A DNA stretch of 64,000 nucleotides from Dokdonia sp. (GTDB taxonomy: Bacteria; Bacteroidota; Bacteroidia; Flavobacteriales; Flavobacteriaceae). Below, piece after piece: positions 42,413-51,426 of the stretch (its first letter is position 1; every line of letters begins with the position of its first letter). The notes under the pieces are model-generated. The model worked only from the letters and a program-made list of their open reading frames with translations, was not told the origin of the DNA and searched no databases. The position numbers and the translations under genes are program-made. The stretch covers positions 186,001 through 250,000 of the forward strand of contig JAHDIF010000003.1 of the NCBI GenBank assembly GCA_020630915.1, in the 5' to 3' direction.

Positions 42413-43765
42413 GATCTTACCATTTTTAATGGTAAGCTGTATAGACATCGTATTTTTAATATCCTCCAGCGGATTTTTTTCTAGTAACACTAAGTCTGCT
42501 GTTGCTCCTGATTTTAGTCCGTACATATCCTTCTGTAAGAATCTCGGACCGTTACCAAAACTGGTTTGTAAAGCTTCTTGTGGAGCTAAGCCTGCCTGCA
42601 CCATTTGTTGAAGCTCTTTGTGTAAGGATGGTCCTGGATATACATATGAGTTATAGGCACCGCAATCCGATCCTGCCAGCAATCCCACGTCTGCCTTATA
42701 AAGACTTGCAGTCAATTTTACAAAGAATTTTTGAAGGTCTTTTCTATCTTGCTTTGCTTTATTGGTTGCTGTTAACGCGCGTTTGTTTCTTCCTTCAAAG
42801 GTTTTAATAAAGGTGTCAGATAGATGCGATAGGTACCTATCATTAGTATGATCTAACTCATCTAGATAACTCAGGATATCACCTATATGCAAGGTAGGCG
42901 TCACAAAAACATTTTGATCTTTTAATCGCTTGAAGGTTGCTTGTGCGGTATCTTCATCATAGGTGGTTATGAGCTGCGACATACTGTCCCAAAAACCTAA
43001 CTCGCCCGCTATGATTTGTTGAGTAATCTCTTTTTCCTTAGAAGAGCATCCTTTTAAAATGTAATACAAATGCTCTACGTTATCTAATCCAGCGTTAATT
43101 GCTTCATTAAGCTCTACGGTAAACGGCATATGACCAGAAGTAATCATAGATCGTTCTTGAGCCTCGGCGATGATGTCTAGATAATGCTTTCGTGAAAGCG
43201 TACTATCATACAACTTCACATAATCTACATTTAGGGATTGAAGTGAATCCAGTGCTGTAGAAATGTCCTTGTCATTTGCTACCGGAATAGATCCTTCCCA
43301 ACGGGCATTGGGGCCATCTAGCTTAGGGCCTGAGGTATAAATGGTAGGGCCTACGCGTTGGTTATTTTGTATTTCTTGATTCCATTGTTGGATTAGAGGT
43401 GTAAGATCGCCACCTGCATCTCGTACTGTAGTGATCCCGTACTTTATGTATTGTTTTAAGAAGGCTTCGTTTTGTTTGATAAGTTCGTTACCACCTCTAA
43501 AATGTACGTGATTGTCCCAAAATCCGGGTAGGAGGTATTTTCCGTCTCCGTCTATTAATTGCTTATAGCCAAATTCATACTCTTCATTTCTTAACGAAAT
43601 ACGAGCAATTGTATCTTTATTAATACAAACAGTTCCTGTTTCAAAAATTCCTTTTTCTACATTGTAAATCTCTGTACAGCATATCACTAGATCATAGACT
43701 AATGCCTTCTCATTGTTGCAACTTACAAAACTTAGTGCGAAAAGAACGATAAATAAAAGCCTCAT
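42392..43765 (-). CDS. Amidohydrolase family lipoprotein
   Basis: The 457-aa protein has a lipobox signal (LLFIVLFALSFVSC) and the amidohydrolase barrel: the metal motif His-x-His in PGFWDNHVHFRGG near residue 85, TTVRDAGGD, ITSGHMPFTVELNEAI with later ligands GLDNVEHLYYIL, and the final Asp in GLLAGSDCGAYNSYVYPG. It resembles imidazolonepropionase-like or prolidase-type amidohydrolases often exported with peptidases in marine flavobacteria. The operon carries YdeI, M1 and M28 genes upstream of it. The substrate is probably a dipeptide or cyclic amide; this is inference. Confidence 0.88.
   Translation of the reverse strand: MRLLFIVLFALSFVSCNNEKALVYDLVICCTEIYNVEKGIFETGTVCINKDTIARISLRNEEYEFGYKQLIDGDGKYLLPGFWDNHVHFRGGNELIKQNEAFLKQYIKYGITTVRDAGGDLTPLIQQWNQEIQNNQRVGPTIYTSGPKLDGPNARWEGSIPVANDKDISTALDSLQSLNVDYVKLYDSTLSRKHYLDIIAEAQERSMITSGHMPFTVELNEAINAGLDNVEHLYYILKGCSSKEKEITQQIIAGELGFWDSMSQLITTYDEDTAQATFKRLKDQNVFVTPTLHIGDILSYLDELDHTNDRYLSHLSDTFIKTFEGRNKRALTATNKAKQDRKDLQKFFVKLTASLYKADVGLLAGSDCGAYNSYVYPGPSLHKELQQMVQAGLAPQEALQTSFGNGPRFLQKDMYGLKSGATADLVLLEKNPLEDIKNTMSIQLTIKNGKIYKLKSL
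43186..43199. repeat. Palindrome variant GCTTTCGTGAAAGC
   Basis: One base differs from the 14-bp palindrome. It lies inside the amidohydrolase gene, read in the Leu-Ser-Arg-Lys frame on the minus strand. Confidence 0.7.
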
Positions 43766-43777
43766 AAGTTATTATAT

Positions 43778-44353
43778 TTATAAATCTCGTGATTTTACAT
43801 TAGCCTTACAGCGTTTGATAATTTCTGATATACGCTTATCTCTGGTAACCTGACGTTTTGCACTATACAGCCAAGAGAGGTAGCTTTTACGATATCCTGG
43901 TGCAAAGTTGAGATAATTAGTATACGCTAGGCTTGAAGAATCAAAGGCTTTTTGCAAATCAGCGGGAATGACCCCGTTTTCTACATTATCCATTGCCGTC
44001 CAAGTGCCCTTTTCTTGGGCTATAGCAATCATTTTATAACCAGATTCTTGTATTTTTCCTTCAGCTTCTAGCTGGGCGACATGTGCTTTGTTGAGCTTAC
44101 TCCAAGTACTTTTAGGATTACGCGGGCAGAAGTATTGCTTGCGTTTGCCATTGCCCAAACTTTTAACCGTACTATCTATCCAACCAAAACATAATGCCAC
44201 TTTTACTGCTTCTTCCCATCGCATGGTAGGTATACCCGTATCTAGTTTGTAGAAAATCAAGTCTATCCCCTGAGGATACTTATCGTAATTGATTAATAGC
44301 CAGTCATACCACTCAATATCTCTAGGAAAATAGTATTCTTCTCTCGCCTGCAT
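43778..44353 (-). CDS. YdeI/OmpD-associated family protein
   Basis: The 191-aa protein has the family pattern YFPRDIEWYDWLLINYDKY, then KVALCFGWIDSTVKSLGNGKRKQYFCPRNPKSTWSKLNK, and the C-terminal domain IPADLQKAFDSSSLAYTNYLNFAPGYRKSYLSWL. Relatives are known as bacteriocin-protection or YdeI proteins, with no established enzymatic role. I start at ATG 44353, five bases after the M1 stop; a longer frame to 44434 overlaps the M1 gene and is less likely. It lies within the peptidase operon. Confidence 0.85.
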   Translation of the reverse strand: MQAREEYYFPRDIEWYDWLLINYDKYPQGIDLIFYKLDTGIPTMRWEEAVKVALCFGWIDSTVKSLGNGKRKQYFCPRNPKSTWSKLNKAHVAQLEAEGKIQESGYKMIAIAQEKGTWTAMDNVENGVIPADLQKAFDSSSLAYTNYLNFAPGYRKSYLSWLYSAKRQVTRDKRISEIIKRCKANVKSRDL

Positions 44354-44358
44354 TTCAT

Positions 44359-45972
44359 TTACTTTTGCTCGATATAATAGTCTTTTGGAACAATGAGTTC
44401 TAAGCTGTTTTGCGGCACAGATATTTCTTGCCATTTGCTTCTTACCACCAGATCTAAAGCAATTCCATCCAGAAAGACCGTTATAGGCATCTCTAAGTGG
44501 GCTACTGCATTCGTAAATCTATATTTCAAAGTGTTTTTTTCTAACATATATTCTAATACGGGTACATCTTTTGTGCGCAAGTACTGATCAAAAACCCCTT
44601 CTAGATTTAGGTTTAACGCCTTTATAAGGTATGCTTCTACTTGTGTACTTGAGACTGTCTGATGATAAAACTCTGCATTAAGACCTCTCAAGGTCTTGCG
44701 CCAAAGTTTATCATCATTTACCATAGTCCTAATGGTGTGGAGCATATTTGCTCCTTTATAATACATATCGCTGCTGCCTTCATTATTGAGACCATATTTG
44801 CCTATAAGGGGTTTATCATTTCTTATATTTTTACGTAAGCCTATTACATAGGTGGCTGCCGCCTCTTTCCCAAAATGATAGTCCAAATATAAATTCTCAG
44901 AATAGCAGGTAAAGCCTTCGTGAATCCACATATCGGCTACATCTTTGTTAGTAATATTATTTGCAAACCACTCGTGCCCGGCTTCGTGTATGATAATAAA
45001 ATCAAATTTTAATCCTTCTCCGGTACCAGAAAGATCGCGGCCTCTGTAACCGTTGTCAAAACCATTTCCATAGGTCACAGAGCTCTGATGTTCCATCCCT
45101 AAATATGGGGCTTCTACAAGTTTAAAACTGTCTTCATAAAAAGGATAGGGGCCAAACCAATGCTCAAAGGCTTCCATCATCATAGGAGCTTGTTTAAACT
45201 GTTCTCGTGCTTTGTCAAGATTGTAATCTAGTACCCAATAGTCCATGTCTAGCGGTCCTTTTTCTCCTTGGTAAGGGTTTATTTCTTTAAAGTTCACATA
45301 ATGCCCAATATTGAGATTTACACCATAATTATTTATAGGATTTTTTACAGTCCAGTGAAAGGTAGCGGTTTCTTTATCTTTAGTAACATTTACCAATCTA
45401 CCATTAGATACATCTATAAGACCTTTAGGAACAGTCACGTGCATATCTAAACTATCTACTTCATCTGCAGGATGGTCTTTGTTAGGCCACCAGACACTGG
45501 ATCCAATACCTTGATTAGCTGTGGCAATAAAGTGACGTCCTTTTTTATCTTTTTGCCAGACCATGCCACCATCCCAAGGGGCATTTTTTGCAACTCTAGG
45601 CTTTCCTTCCCATTGTATAGTAAGTTTTTGTGTGGTACCTTGTTTTTGTTTCGTTTTAAGCGAAATAAAATAAGCACTCCCATTACGCTTAAATTCTAGT
45701 TCTTTATCTTCTTGTGTTACACGCGTGATGCGCATAGGTTCTTGCAGATCAATTTGCATTTCGTGAAACTCATCAAGTACCGTATAGGTAACGACATTTG
45801 TTCCAGTAATCGATTTGTTATCTGGAAATACTTCTACGGAGAGGTCGTAATGCACCAAGTCCCACCAAGCACGTTGTGGCGTAATACTACCTCTTAATCT
45901 AGCTTGTTCTTCAGATTGTTGTGAGCAGGCAATGAAAGGAACTGTGATTATTATAAAAAATAGTAGTCTCAT
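44359..45972 (-). CDS. M1 family metallopeptidase
   Basis: The 537-aa exported aminopeptidase has a lipoprotein-like signal (LLFFIIITVPFIACSQ) and the M1 signatures: GMEHQSS at residue 292 in place of GAMEN, and the zinc site His329-Glu330-xx-His333 (IIHEAGHEWFANNI) with Glu352 (WIHEGFTCYSEN) 18 residues on. It lacks the long C-terminal ERAP-like domain, as is usual for the compact bacterial group. It removes N-terminal residues from peptides. It is 6 bases after the M28 gene and directly upstream of YdeI. Confidence 0.94.
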   Translation of the reverse strand: MRLLFFIIITVPFIACSQQSEEQARLRGSITPQRAWWDLVHYDLSVEVFPDNKSITGTNVVTYTVLDEFHEMQIDLQEPMRITRVTQEDKELEFKRNGSAYFISLKTKQKQGTTQKLTIQWEGKPRVAKNAPWDGGMVWQKDKKGRHFIATANQGIGSSVWWPNKDHPADEVDSLDMHVTVPKGLIDVSNGRLVNVTKDKETATFHWTVKNPINNYGVNLNIGHYVNFKEINPYQGEKGPLDMDYWVLDYNLDKAREQFKQAPMMMEAFEHWFGPYPFYEDSFKLVEAPYLGMEHQSSVTYGNGFDNGYRGRDLSGTGEGLKFDFIIIHEAGHEWFANNITNKDVADMWIHEGFTCYSENLYLDYHFGKEAAATYVIGLRKNIRNDKPLIGKYGLNNEGSSDMYYKGANMLHTIRTMVNDDKLWRKTLRGLNAEFYHQTVSSTQVEAYLIKALNLNLEGVFDQYLRTKDVPVLEYMLEKNTLKYRFTNAVAHLEMPITVFLDGIALDLVVRSKWQEISVPQNSLELIVPKDYYIEQK

Positions 45973-45978
45973 ACTTTT

Positions 45979-47310
45979 CTATCTAAATATACTATTAGGA
46001 AACACTACAGGACTCTCGTGACCATCTTTACCAATAGCGGCCACGCCAAAAAAGAAGTTGTCAATCACGATACCTTTTAGCGTGTACTGAGTTATGTTAC
46101 CCACAAGGCGTGCATGATCCCAAGTAGGGGATGTGGTATCTCGCCAATATATCCTATAACCTATGGCACCTTCTACAGGACTCCATTTAAACTTGGCGCT
46201 AGGCGCTACGATTCCTCCAATGCTTACACTTTTTGGAGCAGGTGGTGCCCACGCTATACTGGCAAGATTGATAGCATTTACCGCTGTAAGTTTTGCAGCA
46301 TACGGGAAGTTTACGTGTTCAAAAGTGTCTCCGTAATTAATACCATTTTCCGTACGGATATCTTGATGCTGTTGGGTGTAGTTTTCGTGTGCCTCCATAA
46401 TACGTATTCCTGCATACCCTGCATCATTAAATGGACGATGATGCCCACCTCGTCCAAAGCGGTCTAAACGATATACCATCATAGGGTTCATTTCTGGCAT
46501 ATAGGTCTTTACGGTTTTGTGGATGTATCTAGCTAGTTGTCTGGAGATTCCGTCTACTTCACCGCCATAAAAACGACGGGCGCGACGTTGCTTATCGGTT
46601 TCGGTAGGAGGGACGGGCTCAGAAAAAATACGGAAGGTTCTATTATCTATCACGCCGTCTACACCTGTAATATTCCCTATCATATCGTTATTGAGGATTC
46701 CTATGATTTCCCATTCTTTAGCTTTCGCGAAAGCGGCCAAACCCTGTCCACCAAAAAGACCTTGCTCTTCTCCAGAAAGCCCCACGTAAATTATAGAATT
46801 CTCAAACTTATATTTTGAAAGTACCCTGGCAGCCTCCATTGTTCCAGCCATTCCGGTTGCATTATCATTAGCACCTGGAGAATCTGAAGTGTAGTCTGTA
46901 GGGTCCGACACGCGACTGTCTATATCACCACTCATAATAATAAAGCGGTTAGGGAATTTTGTGCCACGTTGTATCGCGACTACGTTTACAACCTCTACAT
47001 CTTTTACGATGCGATTATTGGTTCCTTTTTTTACCAAATCCTTTTGATAGAAAACTTCCAGACATCCATTACAGTCGTTAGAGGTTTTGTCAAATTCTGA
47101 TTTTATCCATCGTCTAGCGGCTCCTATACCTCTTGTTTGAGAAACAGTATCACTTAATGTATGCCTTGTCCCAAAATCAGCAAGTTTCTTAACATCGTGT
47201 TGAATACGATCTTGTGAGACGGCTTCTATAATATCATAAATTCTCTGGTCTGTTTGTGCAAAGACTGCAGTGGTACATATAAATGTAAAAAGTGTAAGTA
47301 TATTTTTCAT
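45979..47310 (-). CDS. M28 family zinc aminopeptidase
   Basis: The 443-aa exported protein has a signal peptide (LTLFTFICTTAVFAQ). The M28 domain has the first metal Asp and catalytic residues in DSPGANDNATGMAGTMEAARVL, the Glu-Glu pair in VGLSGEEQGLFGGQG and further metal ligands in ILNNDMIGN and GGHHRPFNDAGYAGIRI. A fibronectin III-like C-terminus (APPAPKSVSIGG, GYRIYWRDTTSPTWDHAR) follows. The palindrome at 46721 encodes LAAFAKAKEWE just after the metal-binding Glu. Gene order places it between a CBM9-like lipoprotein and the M1 peptidase. Confidence 0.93.
   Translation of the reverse strand: MKNILTLFTFICTTAVFAQTDQRIYDIIEAVSQDRIQHDVKKLADFGTRHTLSDTVSQTRGIGAARRWIKSEFDKTSNDCNGCLEVFYQKDLVKKGTNNRIVKDVEVVNVVAIQRGTKFPNRFIIMSGDIDSRVSDPTDYTSDSPGANDNATGMAGTMEAARVLSKYKFENSIIYVGLSGEEQGLFGGQGLAAFAKAKEWEIIGILNNDMIGNITGVDGVIDNRTFRIFSEPVPPTETDKQRRARRFYGGEVDGISRQLARYIHKTVKTYMPEMNPMMVYRLDRFGRGGHHRPFNDAGYAGIRIMEAHENYTQQHQDIRTENGINYGDTFEHVNFPYAAKLTAVNAINLASIAWAPPAPKSVSIGGIVAPSAKFKWSPVEGAIGYRIYWRDTTSPTWDHARLVGNITQYTLKGIVIDNFFFGVAAIGKDGHESPVVFPNSIFR
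46721..46734. repeat. 14-bp palindrome GCTTTCGCGAAAGC
   Basis: Exact copy inside the M28 peptidase gene, read as Ala-Phe-Ala-Lys-Ala on the minus strand. Confidence 0.95.
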
Positions 47311-47319
47311 TTGTTTTAT

Positions 47320-48090
47320 TTATTCGGTTAATTGAATAGTTCCAAAAATACCAGCATCAATCCATCCTCTATTTTTATCTTCTCCAGGCACTGGTACAGA
47401 TCCTATAAAGTTCTCTCTAGTTTTACTTGCGTCATTATCGCAATAGGCAAGGGCAAAGCCTATTTTCTGTCCAGCACTAAGTATTTTCTGATCATTCACG
47501 CCTCCATCTTTATAAGTATCATCATACAGCGTGATTTTGCACTCCCATAAAGACGTGTTTTGATCATTCACGCTTATTTTAGATTGTACGTGGCTATTGT
47601 ATAAGGTGGGTACATTGCCAGGCGCAAGGTCTACTACATTGCCATCTAGGGCAACATGGTATGCAAAAGCATTGTGGTTAAACTGATGTTCTCCACCAGA
47701 GTTATCTGCATCTACAAATATCTCAAGACAGTCATCATCCCACCATAGCTTTAAGGGATCTTCATTTTGATCGTAGAGTTTATCATCTGTAATTTCTGCT
47801 AGGAGATATAAACCTTCTGGAGTCCAACTTAACTTATAACGACCAGAAAAGTCATCTTTTGTATAGGCCTCACCAAGCCAACGCTGATCTAATGGTTGCC
47901 AACTCACGGCACTCCATATTGGGTCATTTGCTTCTCCGTCAATAGAAGGCGCAATCGTAGCTTTAGGCACTTCCCGCAACTGGTGATCTACTTTGTTATC
48001 TGCAATTAGGGATTCCTTTTGTTCTGTTATTTCATGTTTACAGCTTATACAAATACTTAATACGATGAATAAAATGCAAGGTAGTTTCAT
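47320..48090 (-). CDS. CBM9-like sugar-binding lipoprotein
   Basis: The 256-aa protein starts at the ATG giving MKLPCILFIVLSICISC, a lipobox signal; the longer frame to 48177 has no such function. The mature part matches carbohydrate-binding module family 9-like domains: ATIAPSIDGEANDPIWSAVSW, EGLYLLAEITDDKLYD, WWDDDCLEIFVDADN and AFAYHVALDGNVVDL. These domains sit on exported enzymes or stand alone as surface binding proteins. It is 9 bases upstream of the M28 gene and is the first gene of the peptidase operon. Confidence 0.85.
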   Translation of the reverse strand: MKLPCILFIVLSICISCKHEITEQKESLIADNKVDHQLREVPKATIAPSIDGEANDPIWSAVSWQPLDQRWLGEAYTKDDFSGRYKLSWTPEGLYLLAEITDDKLYDQNEDPLKLWWDDDCLEIFVDADNSGGEHQFNHNAFAYHVALDGNVVDLAPGNVPTLYNSHVQSKISVNDQNTSLWECKITLYDDTYKDGGVNDQKILSAGQKIGFALAYCDNDASKTRENFIGSVPVPGEDKNRGWIDAGIFGTIQLTE

Positions 48091-48178
48091 AGAGCAGTTA
48101 AGATGGTTCTTACTATTCTCTAAAAATACGTGAAAAAAAGTTGCTTCTGATACTTGTCTTAACAGAGTATTTAACAAA

Positions 48179-48210
48179 AAAAGAGGTCATCATAATCTAT
48201 AACCTCTTTT
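48179..48210 (-). terminator. Terminator of the T9SS cargo gene
   Basis: AAAAGAGGT (48179-48187) pairs with ACCTCTTTT (48202-48210). Read on the minus strand it is followed by an unbroken T run (CCTCTTTTTTTGTT), a strong intrinsic terminator for the gene ending at 48234. Confidence 0.88.
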
Positions 48211-48233
48211 AGATGCTTTTGAATGTGTCGTAA

Positions 48234-48995
48234 TTATTGTTTAATTACCTTTATTGTGTTCGTACCTCTCTCTGTAATAACATTAGCAAGGTATACTCCA
48301 CTTGTTAAGTTAGAGATATCTACACTTGTTGTGTTTTTTGAAGACTTTACTTTCTTCCCTAAAATATCAAAAAGATTGATTTCTTTGATCACTTCAGTAC
48401 TTAGAATTGAAAAAGTATTTGTGGCTGGATTTGGGAAAATCGAAATCTCATTTTGAGCCCCTTCGTTATCATCTATACCAAGTGTTTCCTCTACTACAAA
48501 ATTGAGGGTAGAGGTAGATTGTCCTCCAGTTTGGTTGAGCCATATAGTATAGGTCCCCGCTTGCAGTGGTGGCGTAAAGCCGTCTGCTCCACCTAGGTTT
48601 CCCATGGCGGGAAGTATATCATTCCCAATACTAGCCGTTCCATAAGAAGTACCGCCTAGAAGATCTCCTGCTGATGGATTTGTAAAATCTACGTCTGTCA
48701 TCGCTCCACTGTCTATGCCAATAAAAGCCACATCATCTACACCATTGTAATCATTTACAATTAACTCCGTTAATTCCATACCATCAGGTATTGTAAAGGC
48801 AAAGAAATCTACATCTCTTGGATTACCTCTCTGGCTTGCAATAATAATGTTACCATCCAAATTAAAAGTAAAAATGCCAGAAGGAGCAGTACCATCGTCT
48901 GATAAATCGCCATCATTGGTTTCATCCCAAACTTGGGATTGTATAGTAGTACAAATAAAAACCACAAGCGTGGTAAAAAGTAGTTTTGTTTTCAT
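48234..48995 (-). CDS. Exported protein with type IX secretion sorting domain
   Basis: The 253-aa protein has a signal peptide (LLFTTLVVFICTTIQSQ), an N-terminal domain WDETNDGDLSDDG onward that resembles pre-peptidase-like beta-sandwich domains (GDLLGGTSYGTASIGN, LQAGTYTIWLNQTGG), and a C-terminal type A T9SS domain: ISIFPNPATNTFSIL, INLFDILGKKVKSSKN and LTSGVYLANVIT. It is secreted across the outer membrane by the gliding-linked system. I chose ATG 48995, giving MKTKLLFTTL; the longer frame is not signal-like. No catalytic motif is evident. Confidence 0.85.
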   Translation of the reverse strand: MKTKLLFTTLVVFICTTIQSQVWDETNDGDLSDDGTAPSGIFTFNLDGNIIIASQRGNPRDVDFFAFTIPDGMELTELIVNDYNGVDDVAFIGIDSGAMTDVDFTNPSAGDLLGGTSYGTASIGNDILPAMGNLGGADGFTPPLQAGTYTIWLNQTGGQSTSTLNFVVEETLGIDDNEGAQNEISIFPNPATNTFSILSTEVIKEINLFDILGKKVKSSKNTTSVDISNLTSGVYLANVITERGTNTIKVIKQ

Positions 48996-49035
48996 AATAA
49001 GGGATATAGGATTTATTGTACATAAATATACAAAC

Positions 49036-50538
49036 TTAAAAGAAAGTAACAGTGTTAATTTTACCTTCTTTAACAATGTATAATGCAAGTCCTCGCCAAT
49101 TGCTTCCTCGACCAGATAATTCTTCAAGGTCTATAACATAGTTACCCAGGGCTATTCTATTAGAAATGGTACACTTTAAATCTGGCACTCGCTTAAATAA
49201 GGATCTATAGGTTTCTGCCATTTTTTCTTTTCCTGTTGTGGTGACATTATTTGGATACTCTAAGAGCTTTATGTTTTCACTGTAGTTACTCATAAATTGA
49301 TCAATTTTACCACTATTGTATGCTTTTAGTTGGGTATCAATAATGGCAGCAACATCATCTTTGACTTGGGAGTTTCTTAAAATATGAATGTCACTTATTT
49401 TTCCACCAGTTACGGTGTATATTGCTATGAGCTCATAATTTTTTCCTTTAGCAGTAATATACTCGTGATCTATTACTTTATTATCATAAACGATTCTATT
49501 CTTAAGGGTACTGTGTAAATCAGGAGTAGATTCAAAAAAGTCTCCATATCTTTTTTTTACAGTTTCAAAACCAATAGCGATGGTATCATTAGGAAAATTA
49601 TAGAGTGTTACATCTGCACTCATGGTATCCATAAATCCATCTATGTCTCTAGCGTTATACGCATCTAATTGTTTTTGTACAATGCCTTCTGGAGAAACTT
49701 CAGATACCACAGCAAGTTTTGCACCATCAGGGTTTGCTGCTATTCTGGAAATAGCTCTTAAATTGTCATCAAGAAAAGAATGAAATACTTTCCACCATTT
49801 TGTAGTGGTATCATATTTAAAGATAGTATTGTTCTTTGCCAATAAGAGGGAACCATTAGGCAGCCAACAAATATCTTCACTTCCTTGCACTAAGGGTGCT
49901 ATAGATTTAATTTCTTTAGTTTTTGGATTTATAGATTTCACAAACCATTGTTTATCAGATTTATCTATAAAGCTTATGAGGTTGGTATTTGGAATTTTAT
50001 GAAAAGAACGACCCACATTAATTTTTAAGTCTTCTGTTGTTCCTTCTTTTATACTATGTATTGTAAGATGAAGATTGTTCTCCACAATATCTGCTCCCAC
50101 AATGGTATTAGCATCAGCCCAGGTGTAATAGGCAACAACGGCATCCTTTATAAGCTCAGATGATGCAGATTTATCGGCATCATATTTATACAATCTTTGA
50201 TATCCGTTGGGGTCGAGCCTTACTGCAGAATAGGAGGTAGTTTCAGGAATAGGCTGTGGTGAATATTCACCACCTTCTGTAGTATGATTAAACACAGATG
50301 ATCTAGCTAGACTACGAACAATTATTTCCGTTTGACCGCTTCTTGTTCCTGCGTAGGATAGATCATTGTTATTGATAAAGAACGGCTGACTGTCATATCC
50401 CTCATTATTAGAGATATTCAAGACATTTTTGAGTTTTATGGAATCTTCTAAGTGAATATCCATTACATAAATTTCGGTATTGGGTTGAGCAGCCATTAAT
50501 CCTGTGTAACCCAATGCTAGTAAAAGTAAAAATCTCAT
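49036..50538 (-). CDS. Beta-propeller protein with two C-terminal SnoaL/NTF2-like domains
   Basis: The 500-aa exported protein has a signal peptide (LLLLALGYTGLMAAQ). The first 300 residues resemble a TolB/WD40-like propeller (EGYDSQPFFINNNDLSYAGTRSGQTEI, then STNLISF-like blades). Two copies of an NTF2/SnoaL-like domain follow: QLDAYNARDIDGFMDTMSADVTLYNFP and QLKAYNSGKIDQFMSNYSENIKLLEYP, the second ending in LALYIVKEGKINTV. SnoaL-like domains often bind small molecules. The combination is unusual. Direct repeats lie upstream. The function is unknown. Confidence 0.8.
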   Translation of the reverse strand: MRFLLLLALGYTGLMAAQPNTEIYVMDIHLEDSIKLKNVLNISNNEGYDSQPFFINNNDLSYAGTRSGQTEIIVRSLARSSVFNHTTEGGEYSPQPIPETTSYSAVRLDPNGYQRLYKYDADKSASSELIKDAVVAYYTWADANTIVGADIVENNLHLTIHSIKEGTTEDLKINVGRSFHKIPNTNLISFIDKSDKQWFVKSINPKTKEIKSIAPLVQGSEDICWLPNGSLLLAKNNTIFKYDTTTKWWKVFHSFLDDNLRAISRIAANPDGAKLAVVSEVSPEGIVQKQLDAYNARDIDGFMDTMSADVTLYNFPNDTIAIGFETVKKRYGDFFESTPDLHSTLKNRIVYDNKVIDHEYITAKGKNYELIAIYTVTGGKISDIHILRNSQVKDDVAAIIDTQLKAYNSGKIDQFMSNYSENIKLLEYPNNVTTTGKEKMAETYRSLFKRVPDLKCTISNRIALGNYVIDLEELSGRGSNWRGLALYIVKEGKINTVTFF

Positions 50539-50583
50539 CTCAAAATTTGTAAGTTGTTGTTTCTCGTTTTATCCATTACTTGA

Positions 50584-50661
50584 TTTAGTTGTGAATCTCA
50601 CAAGTACGCTTTAACGCGATGCTCTCCCTTTAGTCGTGAATCTCACAAGTTCGATTTCGCG
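50584..50661. repeat. Direct repeat with GTGAATCTCAC core upstream of 49036-50538
   Basis: TTTAGTTGTGAATCTCACAA (from 50584) recurs as TTTAGTCGTGAATCTCACAA (from 50629), 45 bases later. Each continues into a sequence ending CGCG, and the second ends in a near-copy of the 14-bp palindrome. The core GTGA-ATC-TCAC is itself palindromic. Confidence 0.65.
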
Positions 50662-50666
50662 AAAGC
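50653..50666. repeat. Palindrome variant GATTTCGCGAAAGC
   Basis: One base differs from the 14-bp palindrome. It is intergenic, between the propeller gene and the membrane protein gene. Confidence 0.7.
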
Positions 50667-50680
50667 ATATATACTAATAA

Positions 50681-51418
50681 TCACATTTCTCTAAACCTAG
50701 GAGTGGAGTCGTAGTCTGCGTCTAGATCTGTTTGTCGCCTTACTATTTTTGGCTCGTACAAATACATATTAATGGCATCCCAATATGGAATACCAATAAA
50801 GTCTGCAATAACACGAGCATCTTCTTTTATTTGATCTAATTTGCTGTGATCGATAACATTGACACGACTGGCGTCTTTAAGTACGAGATTAAGTTCATAG
50901 CTACTGTACGAACTATTTTTTGTTTTTACTCGCTCTTTTATAATTTGTATGGCTTGCACGTCATCAAGCTTCGTCCAGTATTTTGAATCTGGCACTTCTC
51001 GCTGGCTGGTAGGCTTTTTAAAACTTTTATAATGATACCCTAATTGTTTACTAAACCCGTGAGGTTTTAATGTTTTGTAAGCGACAAAAATTCCAGCACC
51101 TACAAAAATCGGTATCACCAGAACAAAAGGAAATTCTAAAAACTGTTTTATTACATCTTTGGAATCTGTCACATAAAAAATTGCAAAATATATCAAAGGA
51201 CCGAGGAGAAAAAGACCACTAAAGATGTATGCCATGGTCGTGGGAACATAGACTATCGTTCTACTATCTTTGGTTACTAGCTTAACGTTTTTAAAATTAT
51301 TTCCACCTCTTTTTTGGGGTTCCCAAGAAACCTTAAGCGCTAATGGATGATTAAACACCTCTGGACGGAAAGGTTTTTCTGGAGCTTTTTTAAATAAATT
51401 TTTAAGTTGCGACAGCAT
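50681..51418 (-). CDS. Hypothetical protein with two central membrane segments
   Basis: The 245-aa protein has a soluble N-terminus (EVFNHPLALKVSWEPQKRGG), two adjacent membrane helices near residues 60-80 and 95-115 (YIFSGLFLLGPLIYFAIFYV and FVLVIPIFVGAGIFVAY), then a conserved-looking cytoplasmic region (SKYWTKLDDVQAIQII, DYDSTPRFREM at the end). I do not recognise a family. Its start lies 8 bases after the uvrA stop, so it is the second gene of the uvrA operon. Confidence 0.75.
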   Translation of the reverse strand: MLSQLKNLFKKAPEKPFRPEVFNHPLALKVSWEPQKRGGNNFKNVKLVTKDSRTIVYVPTTMAYIFSGLFLLGPLIYFAIFYVTDSKDVIKQFLEFPFVLVIPIFVGAGIFVAYKTLKPHGFSKQLGYHYKSFKKPTSQREVPDSKYWTKLDDVQAIQIIKERVKTKNSSYSSYELNLVLKDASRVNVIDHSKLDQIKEDARVIADFIGIPYWDAINMYLYEPKIVRRQTDLDADYDSTPRFREM

Positions 51419-51426
51419 ATTTAAAG

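Noticed and set aside
50584-50661. Start of a CRISPR array
   Set aside because: Only two repeat units, no regular spacers and no cas genes nearby.
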